From the NCBI GenBank assembly GCA_036000965.1, contig DASYUT010000263.1, forward strand, positions 1 through 43,324: a DNA stretch of 43,324 bases. Direction: 5' to 3'. This document shows, piece by piece, positions 17,079 to 25,005 of this stretch (position 1 is its first letter; each line of letters begins with the position of its first letter). Origin of the DNA: Actinomycetes bacterium. Lineage in GTDB: Bacteria > Actinomycetota > CALGFH01. Both the position numbers and the translations under genes were made by a program. Under the pieces are notes generated by a model. It was not told the origin of the DNA, made no database searches, and worked only from the letters and a program-made list of their open reading frames with translations.

Positions 17079-18359
17079 ATGGCCGGGTCCGGATCAGGTG
17101 CCTTCGAGCGGACCGAGCTCGCCGGGGGCCTGCGAATCCTCACCGAGCGCATGCCCAGCGTGCGCTCGGTGGCGCTCGGGATCTGGGCCGGCGTGGGGTC
17201 CCGGGACGAGACCCCACGCCTGGCCGGCGCCTCCCACTACCTCGAGCACCTGCTGTTCAAGGGCACCGCGCGCCGCTCGGCGCAGGAGATCGCCGAGGTC
17301 ATGGACGCGGTGGGCGGGGAGATGAACGCCTTCACGTTCAAGGAGTACACCTGCTTCTATGCCCGCACGCTCGACCGCGACCTGCCGCTCGCGGTCGACG
17401 TGCTGGTCGACATGGTGCGCGCCTCCAGGCTGGCCAAGGTCGACGTGGACGCCGAGCGGACGGTGATCCTCGAGGAGATCGGCGCGGCCAACGACGTGCC
17501 CGAGGACCTGGTGCACGACGTGTTCGCCGAGGTGCTGTTCGGCGGGCACCCGCTCGCCCGGCCCGTGCTCGGCACGGTCGAGTCGATCCAGGCCATGACG
17601 CGCGACGCCCTCGCGCGCTACTGGCGGCGCCACTACACCCCGGGCAACCTGGTGGTGGCCGCGGCCGGGAGCTGCCGGCACGACGAGGTGGTCGAGCTGG
17701 TCGGGGGGGCGTTCGGCGACCTCGAGGCGGGCGGCGCGGCCGGCCCCCGGGTCGAGCGCAAGGAGCCCAGGTTCGCCGGGGGCGTGCGCGTGCGGCGCAA
17801 GCCCACCGACCAGGCCCACGTCGTGCTCGGCTGCCCGGGCATGTCACGGTCGGACCCGCGCCGGTTCGCGCTCGGTGTGCTGAACATCGCCTTCGGCGGC
17901 GGCATGAGCTCACGGCTGTTCCAGGAGGTACGCGAGAAGCGCGGCCTGGCCTACTCGATCGGCTCCTACACCGGCCAGTACTCCGAGACCGGGTCGTTCG
18001 CGGTCTACGCCGGGACGGCGCCCAAGCGGATCCACGAGGTGCTGCGGGTCGTCGGCGAGGAGACCGAGCGGGTGGTGGCCGACGGGCTGACCGAGGAGGA
18101 GCTCGAGCGGAGCAAGGGGCACTTCAAGGGCTCGCTGGTGCTCGGGCTCGAGGACACCTCGAGCCGGATGTCGTGGCTCGGCAAGTCGGAGCTGACCCGC
18201 GGCGAGATCTTGTCGGTGGACGAGGTCATCCGGCGGGTCGACGCGGTCACCGAGGCCGACGTGCGCGCAGTGGCCAAGGAGATCCTGGGCGGGGGCCCGC
18301 GGGCCCTGGCCTTGATCGGCCCGTTCGACGCCGAGGGCTTCGAGGAGTACGTGGCGTAG
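17079..18359 (+). CDS. M16-family zinc peptidase (processing-peptidase type)
   Basis: A 426-aa M16 peptidase of the kind regularly found after pnp in Actinomycetota and Firmicutes. The inverted zinc motif HYLEH is at 53-57 (His53, Glu56 catalytic base, His57), and the third ligand is expected at Glu132/133 in the VILEEI stretch. The N-terminal peptidase domain (about 10-160) is followed by the C-terminal M16 domain (about 180-360) with GGGMSSRLFQEVREKRGLAYS, the usual second-domain signature. There is no signal peptide, so it is cytoplasmic. ATG 17079 follows the pnp stop closely, suggesting co-transcription. The substrate is unknown. Confidence 0.92.
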   Translation: MAGSGSGAFERTELAGGLRILTERMPSVRSVALGIWAGVGSRDETPRLAGASHYLEHLLFKGTARRSAQEIAEVMDAVGGEMNAFTFKEYTCFYARTLDRDLPLAVDVLVDMVRASRLAKVDVDAERTVILEEIGAANDVPEDLVHDVFAEVLFGGHPLARPVLGTVESIQAMTRDALARYWRRHYTPGNLVVAAAGSCRHDEVVELVGGAFGDLEAGGAAGPRVERKEPRFAGGVRVRRKPTDQAHVVLGCPGMSRSDPRRFALGVLNIAFGGGMSSRLFQEVREKRGLAYSIGSYTGQYSETGSFAVYAGTAPKRIHEVLRVVGEETERVVADGLTEEELERSKGHFKGSLVLGLEDTSSRMSWLGKSELTRGEILSVDEVIRRVDAVTEADVRAVAKEILGGGPRALALIGPFDAEGFEEYVA

Positions 18360-18470
18360 GAAAGGCGTGGAGTCCTTCGGACGGTCGGGCGGAGCAGGCG
18401 GGAAAGGCGTGGAGTCCTTCGGACAGCCAGTTGAACCAGGCTGGAACGGCGAGGAGTCCGCAAGCGGACG
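18360..18470 (+). repeat. 42-bp repeats with small palindromes before the LOG-family gene
   Basis: GGAAAGGCGTGGAGTCC recurs at about 18360 and 18402, and a third unit degrades from about 18444. Each unit carries a small palindrome, GTCC-TTC-GGAC in the first two and GTCCGC-AA-GCGGAC in the third. The units are open in the frame of the downstream gene (protein AWSPSD twice) and run straight into it. Confidence 0.7.
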
Positions 18471-19132
18471 ATCGTCTGACTCAGACCGGCAAGCTCGCCG
18501 GTCTGTCGGTCTGCGTGTTCTGTGCGTCCGCGCACGGGTTGCCCGAGGAGTACCACCGGGCCGCGCGTGAGCTCGGGCGCGAGCTGGCCCGGCGCGGGTG
18601 GCAGCTCGTCTACGGCGGCGGTGATGTGGGTCTGATGGGGGAGGTGGCCCGGGCCGTGCACGAGCACGGCGGCCGGGTCTTCGGGGCGATCCCGCGCGCC
18701 CTGGTCGAGCGCGAGCTCGCCTACGGCCCGGCCGACGAGCTGGTCGTGACTGAGACCCTGCGCCAGCGCAAGGCCGAGATGGACGCAAGGGCCGACGCGT
18801 TCGTCGCCCTGCCCGGCGGGTTCGGCACCCTGGAGGAACTGCTCGAGGTGATCACGCTGCGCCAGCTCCGCCTGCACGACCGGCCGATCGTGCTGCTCAA
18901 CACCAGCGGCTACTACGACCCCTTCCTGGCCATGGTCCGGGCCATGGTCGAGCAGGGATTCGTCGCGGCCGGCGAGGGGGGGCTGTTCGAGGTCGCCGCC
19001 ACCCCCGCCGAAGCGCTCGACCTGGTCGAGGCCGCGATCGCGGCGGGCGCCGGCCGGACCACGGCGCTCGGCGAGCCCCCCGCCGAGGCCCTGGCCGAGG
19101 ACTGGACCGCGGAGCTGCCAGCCTCCCAGTGA
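18431..19132 (+). CDS. LOG-family protein (TIGR00730; cytokinin riboside 5'-monophosphate phosphoribohydrolase-like)
   Basis: A Rossmann-fold nucleotide hydrolase of the LOG family, whose members cut purine nucleoside monophosphates at the base-sugar bond. Motifs: SVCVFCAS (first strand), GWQLVYGGGDVGLMGEVA, and PGGFGTLEELLEV with the conserved Pro-Gly-Gly-x-Gly-Thr loop near 128. The start is uncertain: no ATG or GTG precedes the first strand in frame. I use TTG 18431, which yields 233 aa with a 25-residue repeat-derived leader; CTG 18476, with GAGGAG about 20 bases upstream, is the other option. The frame is open further upstream through the 42-bp repeats. The C-terminus is acidic and Ala-rich. 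Confidence 0.75.
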   Translation: MNQAGTARSPQADDRLTQTGKLAGLSVCVFCASAHGLPEEYHRAARELGRELARRGWQLVYGGGDVGLMGEVARAVHEHGGRVFGAIPRALVERELAYGPADELVVTETLRQRKAEMDARADAFVALPGGFGTLEELLEVITLRQLRLHDRPIVLLNTSGYYDPFLAMVRAMVEQGFVAAGEGGLFEVAATPAEALDLVEAAIAAGAGRTTALGEPPAEALAEDWTAELPASQ

Positions 19133-19197
19133 ACCGCCCGCCCGCGCCTGTCGCAGCGGCAGGGGCGGAGGCCTTCGGTCCCTCCTGTTCGGCCCGC

Positions 19198-20199
19198 TCA
19201 CGTCAGCGGGAAGGGCGGCTCCCGCCACGCCGGGGTGCCGGTGACCTCGACGGTGGTCACCCACTTCACCCACCAGAAGCCGCGCCGGCCGGGTGCCACC
19301 AGGCGGGCCGGGAAGCCGTGGCCGGCAGAGAGGGGCCGGCCGGCGAGCCTGGTGGCGAGCAGCAGCGAGCCAGCCGCCGACCAGGGCAGGCGCCTGCGGT
19401 ATCCGGTGCTCGAGGTGACCACGATGCTGGCACCCTCGTCCATGCCGGCGAGCAGCCGGTCCAGGCGCACTCCCTCCCAGCGGGCGGTCGCGTACCAGCC
19501 GCCGGTGCAGTCCAGGGTGGCGTCCACCCGGTCCGACCAGGCGGCCAGCTCGGCGTAGCCGACCAGCCGGCGATGCCCGCCCATGCGGACCTCGAGCCGC
19601 CAGGTGCCGGGATCGATGGCGGGCACCCGGTCGTCGAGCCACTGGGTGACCGGGATGCGGTCCGGGTCGCCGCCGGCGGGCAGGGAGCCGGTGAAGCGCC
19701 GTCCCGCCCCAGGCAGCCCCGAGAGCCGCACGAGCCCCTCGACGCCGAGCCAGGCCAGGCCCGCCCCGGCGGCCAGGGTGCCGAGCCGGAGTGCGGCGCG
19801 GCGCGAGAGGTCGGTGCGCCTCGGCCGCACCTGGTGCGTCCAGGCATGCCAGGCGAGCAGGGGCACCGCGAGCAGCGCCGCGCCGACGTGGACCTGCATG
19901 GCCGTGACCGGGCCGAGGGACCCCGCGCCGGCTGCGTGGAGCACCCCGGCCGCGACCGCGGTGGCCACGAGCACCGCGAAGGCGACCGACAGGCCCCGGC
20001 CCGGCCGTCGCCTGGCCAGGCCCCGGCGGGCGATAACCGACTTCCACGGGCTCAGCAGCAGCAGCGCGAGCCCGGCCACGCCGTGCCCGATCACCACCCA
20101 GCGGCCGGCCGGGGTACCGGCCGCGAACGCCAGCCCGCCGCTGGCCAGCGCCACCACCAGCAGCGCGAGCAGCGTCAGGTTGGTCGAGCGGGCACGCAT
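19198..20199 (-). CDS. Membrane-anchored sulfite-oxidase-type molybdopterin oxidoreductase
   Basis: A 333-aa protein with four hydrophobic helices (about 8-28, 34-52, 71-90, 98-118), perhaps a fifth at 137-155, followed by a molybdopterin domain of the sulfite oxidase/YedY fold. The cofactor cysteine is Cys231 in ATLDCTGGWYATARWEGV. The domain ends with FWWVKWVTTVEV, a family hallmark. The helical part carries His39, His88, His104, His118 and His122, so it may bind haem and pass electrons, as in b-type membrane anchors; this is inferred. The domain is much shorter than full sulfite oxidase and lacks the dimerisation domain. No separate haem subunit is visible nearby. The substrate is unknown. 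Confidence 0.82.
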   Translation of the reverse strand: MRARSTNLTLLALLVVALASGGLAFAAGTPAGRWVVIGHGVAGLALLLLSPWKSVIARRGLARRRPGRGLSVAFAVLVATAVAAGVLHAAGAGSLGPVTAMQVHVGAALLAVPLLAWHAWTHQVRPRRTDLSRRAALRLGTLAAGAGLAWLGVEGLVRLSGLPGAGRRFTGSLPAGGDPDRIPVTQWLDDRVPAIDPGTWRLEVRMGGHRRLVGYAELAAWSDRVDATLDCTGGWYATARWEGVRLDRLLAGMDEGASIVVTSSTGYRRRLPWSAAGSLLLATRLAGRPLSAGHGFPARLVAPGRRGFWWVKWVTTVEVTGTPAWREPPFPLT

Positions 20200-20244
20200 C
20201 AGGTCATCGATGTTCCACCCGCGGGCGCCAGCCCGTCGAGGATC

Positions 20245-21006
20245 TCATGCCGGCACGGCGCCCTTGCCCGGCACGGCGCCCCTGCCCGTGCCGGGCCTGG
20301 CGGCGCGGTCGGCGGCGGTGTCGTCCTCGCCGAACTCCGCGCCCAAGCGGCGGTCGGGGACCACGGCGTAATAGCGGCCGAACTCGTGCAGGCCGATCGA
20401 TTCGGCCACCTTCGCGGAGGCGAAGTTGTCCTCGGCGTGGTTGTAGAGGACCGCGCGACCCTGGGCGAGCACGGCGCGGGCGGCGGCCGCGACGACGCCG
20501 CGGGCCAGCCCGCGGCCGCGCGCCGCCTCCGCCGTCCCCACCGCGATCTCCCGGAGCCGGTCGTCGTAGCGCTTGAGCACGGCGGTGGACAGCACCTGGC
20601 GGTCCTCGAGCACCACCCAGGCGTCCCCGGTGAAGTGCCCGTGGACCCAGTCGGGCAGGCGCGGGTCGGCGGTGTCGACGATCGTCACCGGGACCAGCGG
20701 CGGAGGGATGGCCACGCCGGTCCGGGCCACGCCCGAGAACATGTGCCCGGGCAGCTCGGCCGCGACCGCCTCGAGCGAGGGCCGGATCGTGGCCGGCCCC
20801 CGCAGGTGGGCGGAGAGCAGCCGGGCCGCCTCGGGCGCGACCGCCACCACCGCCCCGCCGTCGCGGGTGAATGCGCGCACCGGCAGGCTCGGGTGGGGGA
20901 CCTCGGCCACCGCGATCTCGCCGGGGACCAGGCGCTCCATGGGCAGCCGGAAGCGGTCGGCGAGCACGGCCATCACCACGGCGTCGTTGTCGACGGATGC
21001 GAGCAT
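20245..21006 (-). CDS. GNAT-family N-acetyltransferase
   Basis: A 253-aa protein whose second half is a GNAT acetyltransferase domain. The acetyl-CoA loop is GTAEAARGRGLARGV (Arg/Gly-x-x-Gly-x-Ala, about 158-171). NFASAKVAESIGLHEFGRYYAV (split over 194-214) is the typical end of the fold. The first half (about 1-110) resembles the N-terminal domain seen in some actinobacterial GNAT proteins and has no clear function. The Ala/Gly/Arg-rich tail is disordered. The ATG at 21006 has TACGCT six bases upstream, suggesting a leaderless message. It lies 45 bp from the molybdopterin gene on the same strand. The acetyl acceptor is unknown. Confidence 0.8.
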   Translation of the reverse strand: MLASVDNDAVVMAVLADRFRLPMERLVPGEIAVAEVPHPSLPVRAFTRDGGAVVAVAPEAARLLSAHLRGPATIRPSLEAVAAELPGHMFSGVARTGVAIPPPLVPVTIVDTADPRLPDWVHGHFTGDAWVVLEDRQVLSTAVLKRYDDRLREIAVGTAEAARGRGLARGVVAAAARAVLAQGRAVLYNHAEDNFASAKVAESIGLHEFGRYYAVVPDRRLGAEFGEDDTAADRAARPGTGRGAVPGKGAVPA

Positions 21007-21012
21007 GTGGGA

Positions 21013-21018
21013 AGCGTA
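21013..21018 (-). promoter_or_regulatory. Candidate -10 box for a leaderless GNAT message
   Basis: On the minus strand TACGCT is followed by six bases and then the ATG at 21006, placing the likely transcription start at or next to the A of ATG. No Shine-Dalgarno sequence precedes this start. Confidence 0.4.
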
Positions 21019-21239
21019 GCGGTTCCCAGGCGGTGGCCGACAGACCATGCCCATGCCCGCGCGAACGGCAACCCCCGGCCGGGCCCGCCCGTCCACCCAG
21101 GTGGAGGTGACGGCAGCCATGATCCGCCTTGGCCCCCCCGGCGGCTGCGCCCGTGGGAGGCCGCCCCGCCCGGCGGCTGCGGCCGTCCCCGGCGGTCGCC
21201 GGGGCGGTCGCCTGGCCCGGCGGCCGCGGGCCGGTTTGC

Positions 21240-21245
21240 TACGAT
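21240..21245 (+). promoter_or_regulatory. Candidate -10 box for a leaderless EI24-like message
   Basis: TACGAT is followed by CCGGGCC and ATG 21253. The seven-base spacing puts the transcription start at the initiation codon. The region before it (about 21110-21239) is GC-rich and shows no gene. Confidence 0.45.
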
Positions 21246-21252
21246 CCGGGCC

Positions 21253-22038
21253 ATGGCCGCCCTGCCTCCCGCTCGCGCGGGCCGGGGAGCGCCGCCCGGG
21301 GCGGTCTCCGGCGCCGGCTACATGGCCCGGGGCATGCGCACGTTCCTGGCCACCCCGGCCGTCTGGCTCCTCGGGCTCGTCCCGGTCCTGATCGCCGGCC
21401 TGCTCGTCCTCGCCCTGCTCGCCCTGCTCGTCGGCAACGTCGACGCGGTCGCGGCCTGGCTCACCCCATTCGCCGACCACTGGTCGCCGGGAGCCCGTGG
21501 CGCGCTCCGGGACGCCGTCGGCATCGCCGTCGTGCTCGGCGCGCTGCTGCTCGCCGTGCTGTCGTTCGCGACCCTGGCCAACATGATCGGGCAACCCTTC
21601 TTCGAGCGGATCTCCGACCGGGTCGAGCGCGACCTGGGCGACCCGCCGGCCGGGATCGACAGCCCCTGGTGGCGGACCCTGCCGCGGGCCACCGTGGAGT
21701 CGCTGGTCCTGTTCGTGCTCATCCTCGGCGTCAACCTCCCGCTCCTCCTGCTCGGCCTCACCCCCGTGGTCGGCCAGAGCCTGGTCCCGGTGGTCCAGGC
21801 GGTCGTCTCGGGCTACCTGCTCTCGGTCGAGCTGCTCGCGATCCCGCTGGAGCGGCGCGGGCTGCGCCTGCGGGCGCGCCTGCGCTTCGCCTGGTCGCAC
21901 CGGGGTCCGGTGACCGGGTTCGGGGTGGCGGCCTTCCTGCTGTTCCTGGTGCCGTTCGCCAACGTCGTGGCCATGCCGGGCGCCGTCATCGGCGGGACCC
22001 TGCTGGTGCGCCGGCTGACGGGCGCCCGCGACCGCTGA
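21253..22038 (+). CDS. EI24/CysZ-like integral membrane protein
   Basis: A 261-aa membrane protein of the EI24 family, which includes CysZ (sulfate uptake in enterobacteria). It has the family opening YMARGMRTFLATPAVWLL, then helices near 35-62, 95-120, 155-185 and 225-250. NMIGQPFFERISDRVERDLGD after the second helix is the best family signature. The last part, LLFLVPFANVVAMPGAVIGGTLL, is also typical. In Actinomycetota these genes are seldom linked to cysteine genes and the transported substrate is unproven. No SD precedes the ATG; a -10 box lies seven bases upstream. Confidence 0.82.
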   Translation: MAALPPARAGRGAPPGAVSGAGYMARGMRTFLATPAVWLLGLVPVLIAGLLVLALLALLVGNVDAVAAWLTPFADHWSPGARGALRDAVGIAVVLGALLLAVLSFATLANMIGQPFFERISDRVERDLGDPPAGIDSPWWRTLPRATVESLVLFVLILGVNLPLLLLGLTPVVGQSLVPVVQAVVSGYLLSVELLAIPLERRGLRLRARLRFAWSHRGPVTGFGVAAFLLFLVPFANVVAMPGAVIGGTLLVRRLTGARDR

Positions 22039-22065
22039 CACGACCGTCGCTGACCCGACCCGTCC

Positions 22066-22178
22066 GAGGCGCGCGAGGCCCGTCTGCCTGAGGCGCGCGA
22101 GGCCCGTCTGCCTGAGGCGCGCGAGGCCCGTCTGCCTGAAGCGCGCGAGGCCCGTCTGCCTGAAGCGCGCGAGGCCCG
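22066..22178 (+). repeat. 24-bp tandem repeat upstream of dapB
   Basis: Four full copies and a partial fifth of a 24-bp unit (starting GAGGCGCGCGAGGCCCGTCT) begin at 22066, 22090, 22114, 22138 and 22162. Copies four and five have GAA for GAG at the start. The unit length is a multiple of three. A -10-like TATCCT (22201-22206) for dapB lies just after it. Confidence 0.9.
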
Positions 22179-22248
22179 CCGCGGTGTCGACCGCGGGCGG
22201 TATCCTGCCCGCCGGAGAGAAGCCTGGACGGGACGAGGAGGCGCGAGC

Positions 22249-23067
22249 GTGCGGGTGGGCGTGCTGGGAGCGACGGGCCGGATGGGCCAGGCCACCTGCC
22301 GGGCGGTCCTGGCCGCCGGCGACCTCGAGCTCGTCGCGGTGGTGGCCCGTTCGACCGCGGTCGGGCGTGAGCTGCGCACCGTCATACCCGAGGCGCCGCC
22401 CGACCTCCTGATCGGCCAGGATCTCTCCGACGTGATCAGCGCCGAGGTCGACGTGGTGGTGGACTTCTCGGCCCCCGACGCCACCATGGCGGCCGCCCGG
22501 ACCCTGCTGCCTGAGGCGATCCACCTCGTCTCGGGAACGACCGGCCTGCCCGACGGGGCCATGGAGGAGCTTGCCTCTCTGACCAGCGACGACGAAGGCG
22601 GCAACGCCGTGTGGGCACCCAACTTCGCGCTCGGCGCGGTGCTCGCCATGCACTTCGCGGCCATCGCGGCCCGCTTCTACCCGGGGGAGATCATCGAGGA
22701 GCACCACGCGGCCAAGGCCGACGCGCCCTCGGGCACCGCCATCCGGACCGCCCACGCCATCGCCGCCGCGCGGGCGGCCGCGCCTCCCGCCCGCGCGGGC
22801 GCCGGTCCTCCCACCCACCCTGGTCGGGAGCTCGCCCCAGGTGCGCGCGGGGCCGAGATCGACGGGGTGCGGGTGCACTCGGTGCGCCTGCCCGGTCTCG
22901 TCGCCCACCAGGAGGTCGTGTTCGGCGGCCAGGGCGAGCTGCTGACCGTGCGCCACGACTCGCTGGACCGGGTCTCGTTCATGCCCGGCGTGCTGCTCGC
23001 GGTCCGCGAGGTGCCGCTCAGGCACGGCCTCACCGTCGGCCTGGAACCCCTGCTGGGCCTGGCATGA
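22249..23067 (+). CDS. dapB: 4-hydroxy-tetrahydrodipicolinate reductase
   Basis: DapB reduces 4-hydroxy-tetrahydrodipicolinate with NAD(P)H in the lysine and diaminopimelate pathway, which feeds the cell wall. The product is 272 aa from GTG 22249 with GAGGAG at 22234-22239. The nucleotide-binding motif GATGRMGQA is at 7-15, and the catalytic region EEHHAAKADAPSGTA places His152/His153 and Lys156. The stretch about 175-200 (Ala/Pro/Gly-rich) is longer than usual between the catalytic motif and IDGVRVHSVRLPGLVAHQEV. No other lysine gene is adjacent. The stop overlaps the next ATG (ATGA, 23064-23067). Confidence 0.94.
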   Translation: MRVGVLGATGRMGQATCRAVLAAGDLELVAVVARSTAVGRELRTVIPEAPPDLLIGQDLSDVISAEVDVVVDFSAPDATMAAARTLLPEAIHLVSGTTGLPDGAMEELASLTSDDEGGNAVWAPNFALGAVLAMHFAAIAARFYPGEIIEEHHAAKADAPSGTAIRTAHAIAAARAAAPPARAGAGPPTHPGRELAPGARGAEIDGVRVHSVRLPGLVAHQEVVFGGQGELLTVRHDSLDRVSFMPGVLLAVREVPLRHGLTVGLEPLLGLA

Positions 23068-24776
23068 CCGGGGACGCGACGGCGGCGCGGCCGACCTGGT
23101 GGGTCGAGGAGTTCGACGACGACGAGCGGGCCCGGCTGGAGCCGTGGTTCACCAACGTCGACGGGCCGGTGTTCGCGCTGCGCAACCTGCCCGAGACGGT
23201 CAAGGGTGCGCTGTTCGCCCGCTACTCCCGCACCGGCAAGAGCCTGCGCCGGCTGTTCCTCGATGAGTTCGCCGACGAAACGGAGGCACGCCTTGGCGTG
23301 CCGAACGGGAAACAGAGCTTGGAGGCACGCCTTGGCGTGCCGAGCGGGGAAGAGGACCCGGAGGCACGCCTCGGCGGGACGCGTGGCCCGGCGACCGGGG
23401 ACCGGCGGGCGGCCGCGCTCTACCAGCGGGTGTTCGACGAGTACGGCGACGACTCGATCGCGCAGCTCGGCGGCGCCCACGTCGCCTGCGAGCAGGCCTC
23501 CAACCTGCTCACCAAGGTGCTCGAATGGGGCCGGCTGGCCGCCTACCTCGAGCAGTCGACCCGCTACGTCGCCTACGCCGACCGCCCTGGCGGCCGCTGG
23601 CGCTACCACCTGGACCCGGAGGTGGCCGCCGACGCCGAGCTCGGCCCCGAGTACCGCCGGGTGCTCGACGGGCTCTTCGAGACCTACGCGGAGCTGCTCC
23701 CCGCGCTCACCGGGCACCTCGGCCGGGTCGTGCCCCACGAGGCGGGCACCAGCGAGGCGGCGTGGCGGCGGGCGGTGAAGGCCAGGTCCCTGGACGCCCT
23801 GCGCGGCCTGCTCCCGGCCGCGACCACCTCCAACCTCGGCATCTACGCGACCGGCCAGGCGTACGAGGCGCTCCTGCTGCGCCTGGCCGCGCACCCGCTG
23901 CCCGAGGCACGGACCTGCGGCGAGCTGCTCCTAGCCGAGCTGCGCAAGGTCATCCCGGCCTTCCTGACCCGGGTCGACCGGGACGACCGAGGGGTGGCGT
24001 GGTCCCGTTACCTCGCCCGCACCGCGGCGGAGACCGCCAGGGCGGTCGAGGACGTGCTCGGCCCGGCCCACCTGGGCGAGGAGGGCCCGTCGGTCCGCCT
24101 CACCGAGTTCGACCCGGCCGGCGAGGACAAGGTGCTCACCGCCGTCGCCTACCCGCACGCGGGCGCCGGCGAGGCGGAGGTGGCCGCCCGGGTCGCGGGA
24201 CTGGGCGCCGGCGACCGGGCCCGCCTGCTCGCCGCATACGTCGGCGAGCGGGAGAACCGGCGCCACAAGCCGGGGCGGGCGTTCGAGCGAGCCGTCTACA
24301 CCTTCGACGTGGTGGCCGACTACGGGGCCTTCCGCGACCTGCAACGCCACCGGCTCTGCACGATCGTCTGGCAGCCGCTCACCCCCTCGCTGGGCTACGA
24401 GGTGCCGCCCGACGTCGAGGCGGCGGGCCATGGCGACCGCTTCGAGGCCGCGATGGCCGCCTCGGCCGGCCTCTTCCGGGCGCTCGCCCCCCGCTTCCCG
24501 GCCCAGGCCGCCTACGCCGTCAGCCTGGCCCACCGGATCCGCTTCGCCATCACGCTGAACGCCCGGGAGCTGATGCACCTGGCCGAGCTCCGCTCCACGC
24601 CCCAGGGCCACCCCGCCTACCGGGCGGTGGCGCAGGCGCTGCACCGGCTCGTGGCCGAGGAGGCCGGCCATCGGGCACTGGCCGGCGCCATGCGCTTCGT
24701 CGTCCACGACGAGGTCGGCCTCGGCCGCCTGACCGCCGAGCGACGCCTCGAGGCGAGGCGGGCGCTCGCGCCGTAG
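23064..24776 (+). CDS. ThyX-like double-domain protein (FAD-dependent thymidylate synthase fold)
   Basis: A 570-aa protein that resembles two FAD-dependent thymidylate synthase (ThyX) folds in tandem, a group seen in Actinomycetota and some other phyla beside ordinary ThyX. The first half has NLPETVKGALFARYSR, VFDEYGDDSIAQLGGAHVACE and EWGRLAAYLEQSTRYV. The second half has FDVVADYGAFRDLQRHRLC and the helix MHLAELRSTPQGHPAYR. The true ThyX motif RHRxxSxNxxSxR is only partly kept as RHRLCTIVWQ, so dUMP methylation should not be assumed. Residues about 74-112 are an in-frame insert of three 13-aa repeats. ATG 23064 overlaps the dapB stop, so the two are coupled. Confidence 0.75.
   Translation: MTGDATAARPTWWVEEFDDDERARLEPWFTNVDGPVFALRNLPETVKGALFARYSRTGKSLRRLFLDEFADETEARLGVPNGKQSLEARLGVPSGEEDPEARLGGTRGPATGDRRAAALYQRVFDEYGDDSIAQLGGAHVACEQASNLLTKVLEWGRLAAYLEQSTRYVAYADRPGGRWRYHLDPEVAADAELGPEYRRVLDGLFETYAELLPALTGHLGRVVPHEAGTSEAAWRRAVKARSLDALRGLLPAATTSNLGIYATGQAYEALLLRLAAHPLPEARTCGELLLAELRKVIPAFLTRVDRDDRGVAWSRYLARTAAETARAVEDVLGPAHLGEEGPSVRLTEFDPAGEDKVLTAVAYPHAGAGEAEVAARVAGLGAGDRARLLAAYVGERENRRHKPGRAFERAVYTFDVVADYGAFRDLQRHRLCTIVWQPLTPSLGYEVPPDVEAAGHGDRFEAAMAASAGLFRALAPRFPAQAAYAVSLAHRIRFAITLNARELMHLAELRSTPQGHPAYRAVAQALHRLVAEEAGHRALAGAMRFVVHDEVGLGRLTAERRLEARRALAP
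23282..23398 (+). repeat. Three in-frame 39-bp palindromic repeats in the thyX-like gene
   Basis: Units start at 23282, 23321 and 23360, each opening with GGAGGCACGCC. In units one and two the sequence GGCACGCC-TT-GGCGTGCC is a perfect 8-bp palindrome with a two-base centre; unit three is degraded. The protein reads EARLGVP twice and then EARLGGT. They split the conserved LFLDEFAD and AAALYQRVFDEYGDD segments. Confidence 0.9.
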
Positions 24777-24790
24777 GGGCCGTCCGGAGC

Positions 24791-24818
24791 CGCCCGCCGC
24801 CGGCACCGGCGGCGGGCG
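24791..24818 (+). terminator. GC-rich hairpin after the thyX-like gene
   Basis: CGCCCGCCGCCGG (24791-24803) and CCGGCGGCGGGCG (24806-24818) are perfect complements around CA, so in practice a 12-bp stem with a small loop. It starts 15 nt after the stop. A C run rather than a T run follows, as is often seen in high-GC Actinomycetota. Confidence 0.55.
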
Positions 24819-25005
24819 TCCCCCCACCGGGCAGGCTGAGCGTGTTGCGATTCGTTCACGATCGCCGACCGAACGTACCGTTACGTCCTAAACGGACAGC
24901 GCCGAGCGGCCTGATGATAGGTTCGTCGTGATCAGCGGTTTGTAAGGGGGTTTTGAGGCGTCTTAGCATGCCTGCGGCCTGTCCCCGAGGGTTGACCCAA
25001 ACGGT

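Noticed and set aside
19133-19197. Two-way terminator between the LOG and molybdopterin genes
   Set aside because: CCTG/CAGG foldback near 19150 is short and interrupted; not strong enough to call.
22066-22178. Possible CRISPR array
   Set aside because: The 24-bp units are directly adjacent with no unique spacers, and no cas genes are in the window. It is a plain tandem repeat.
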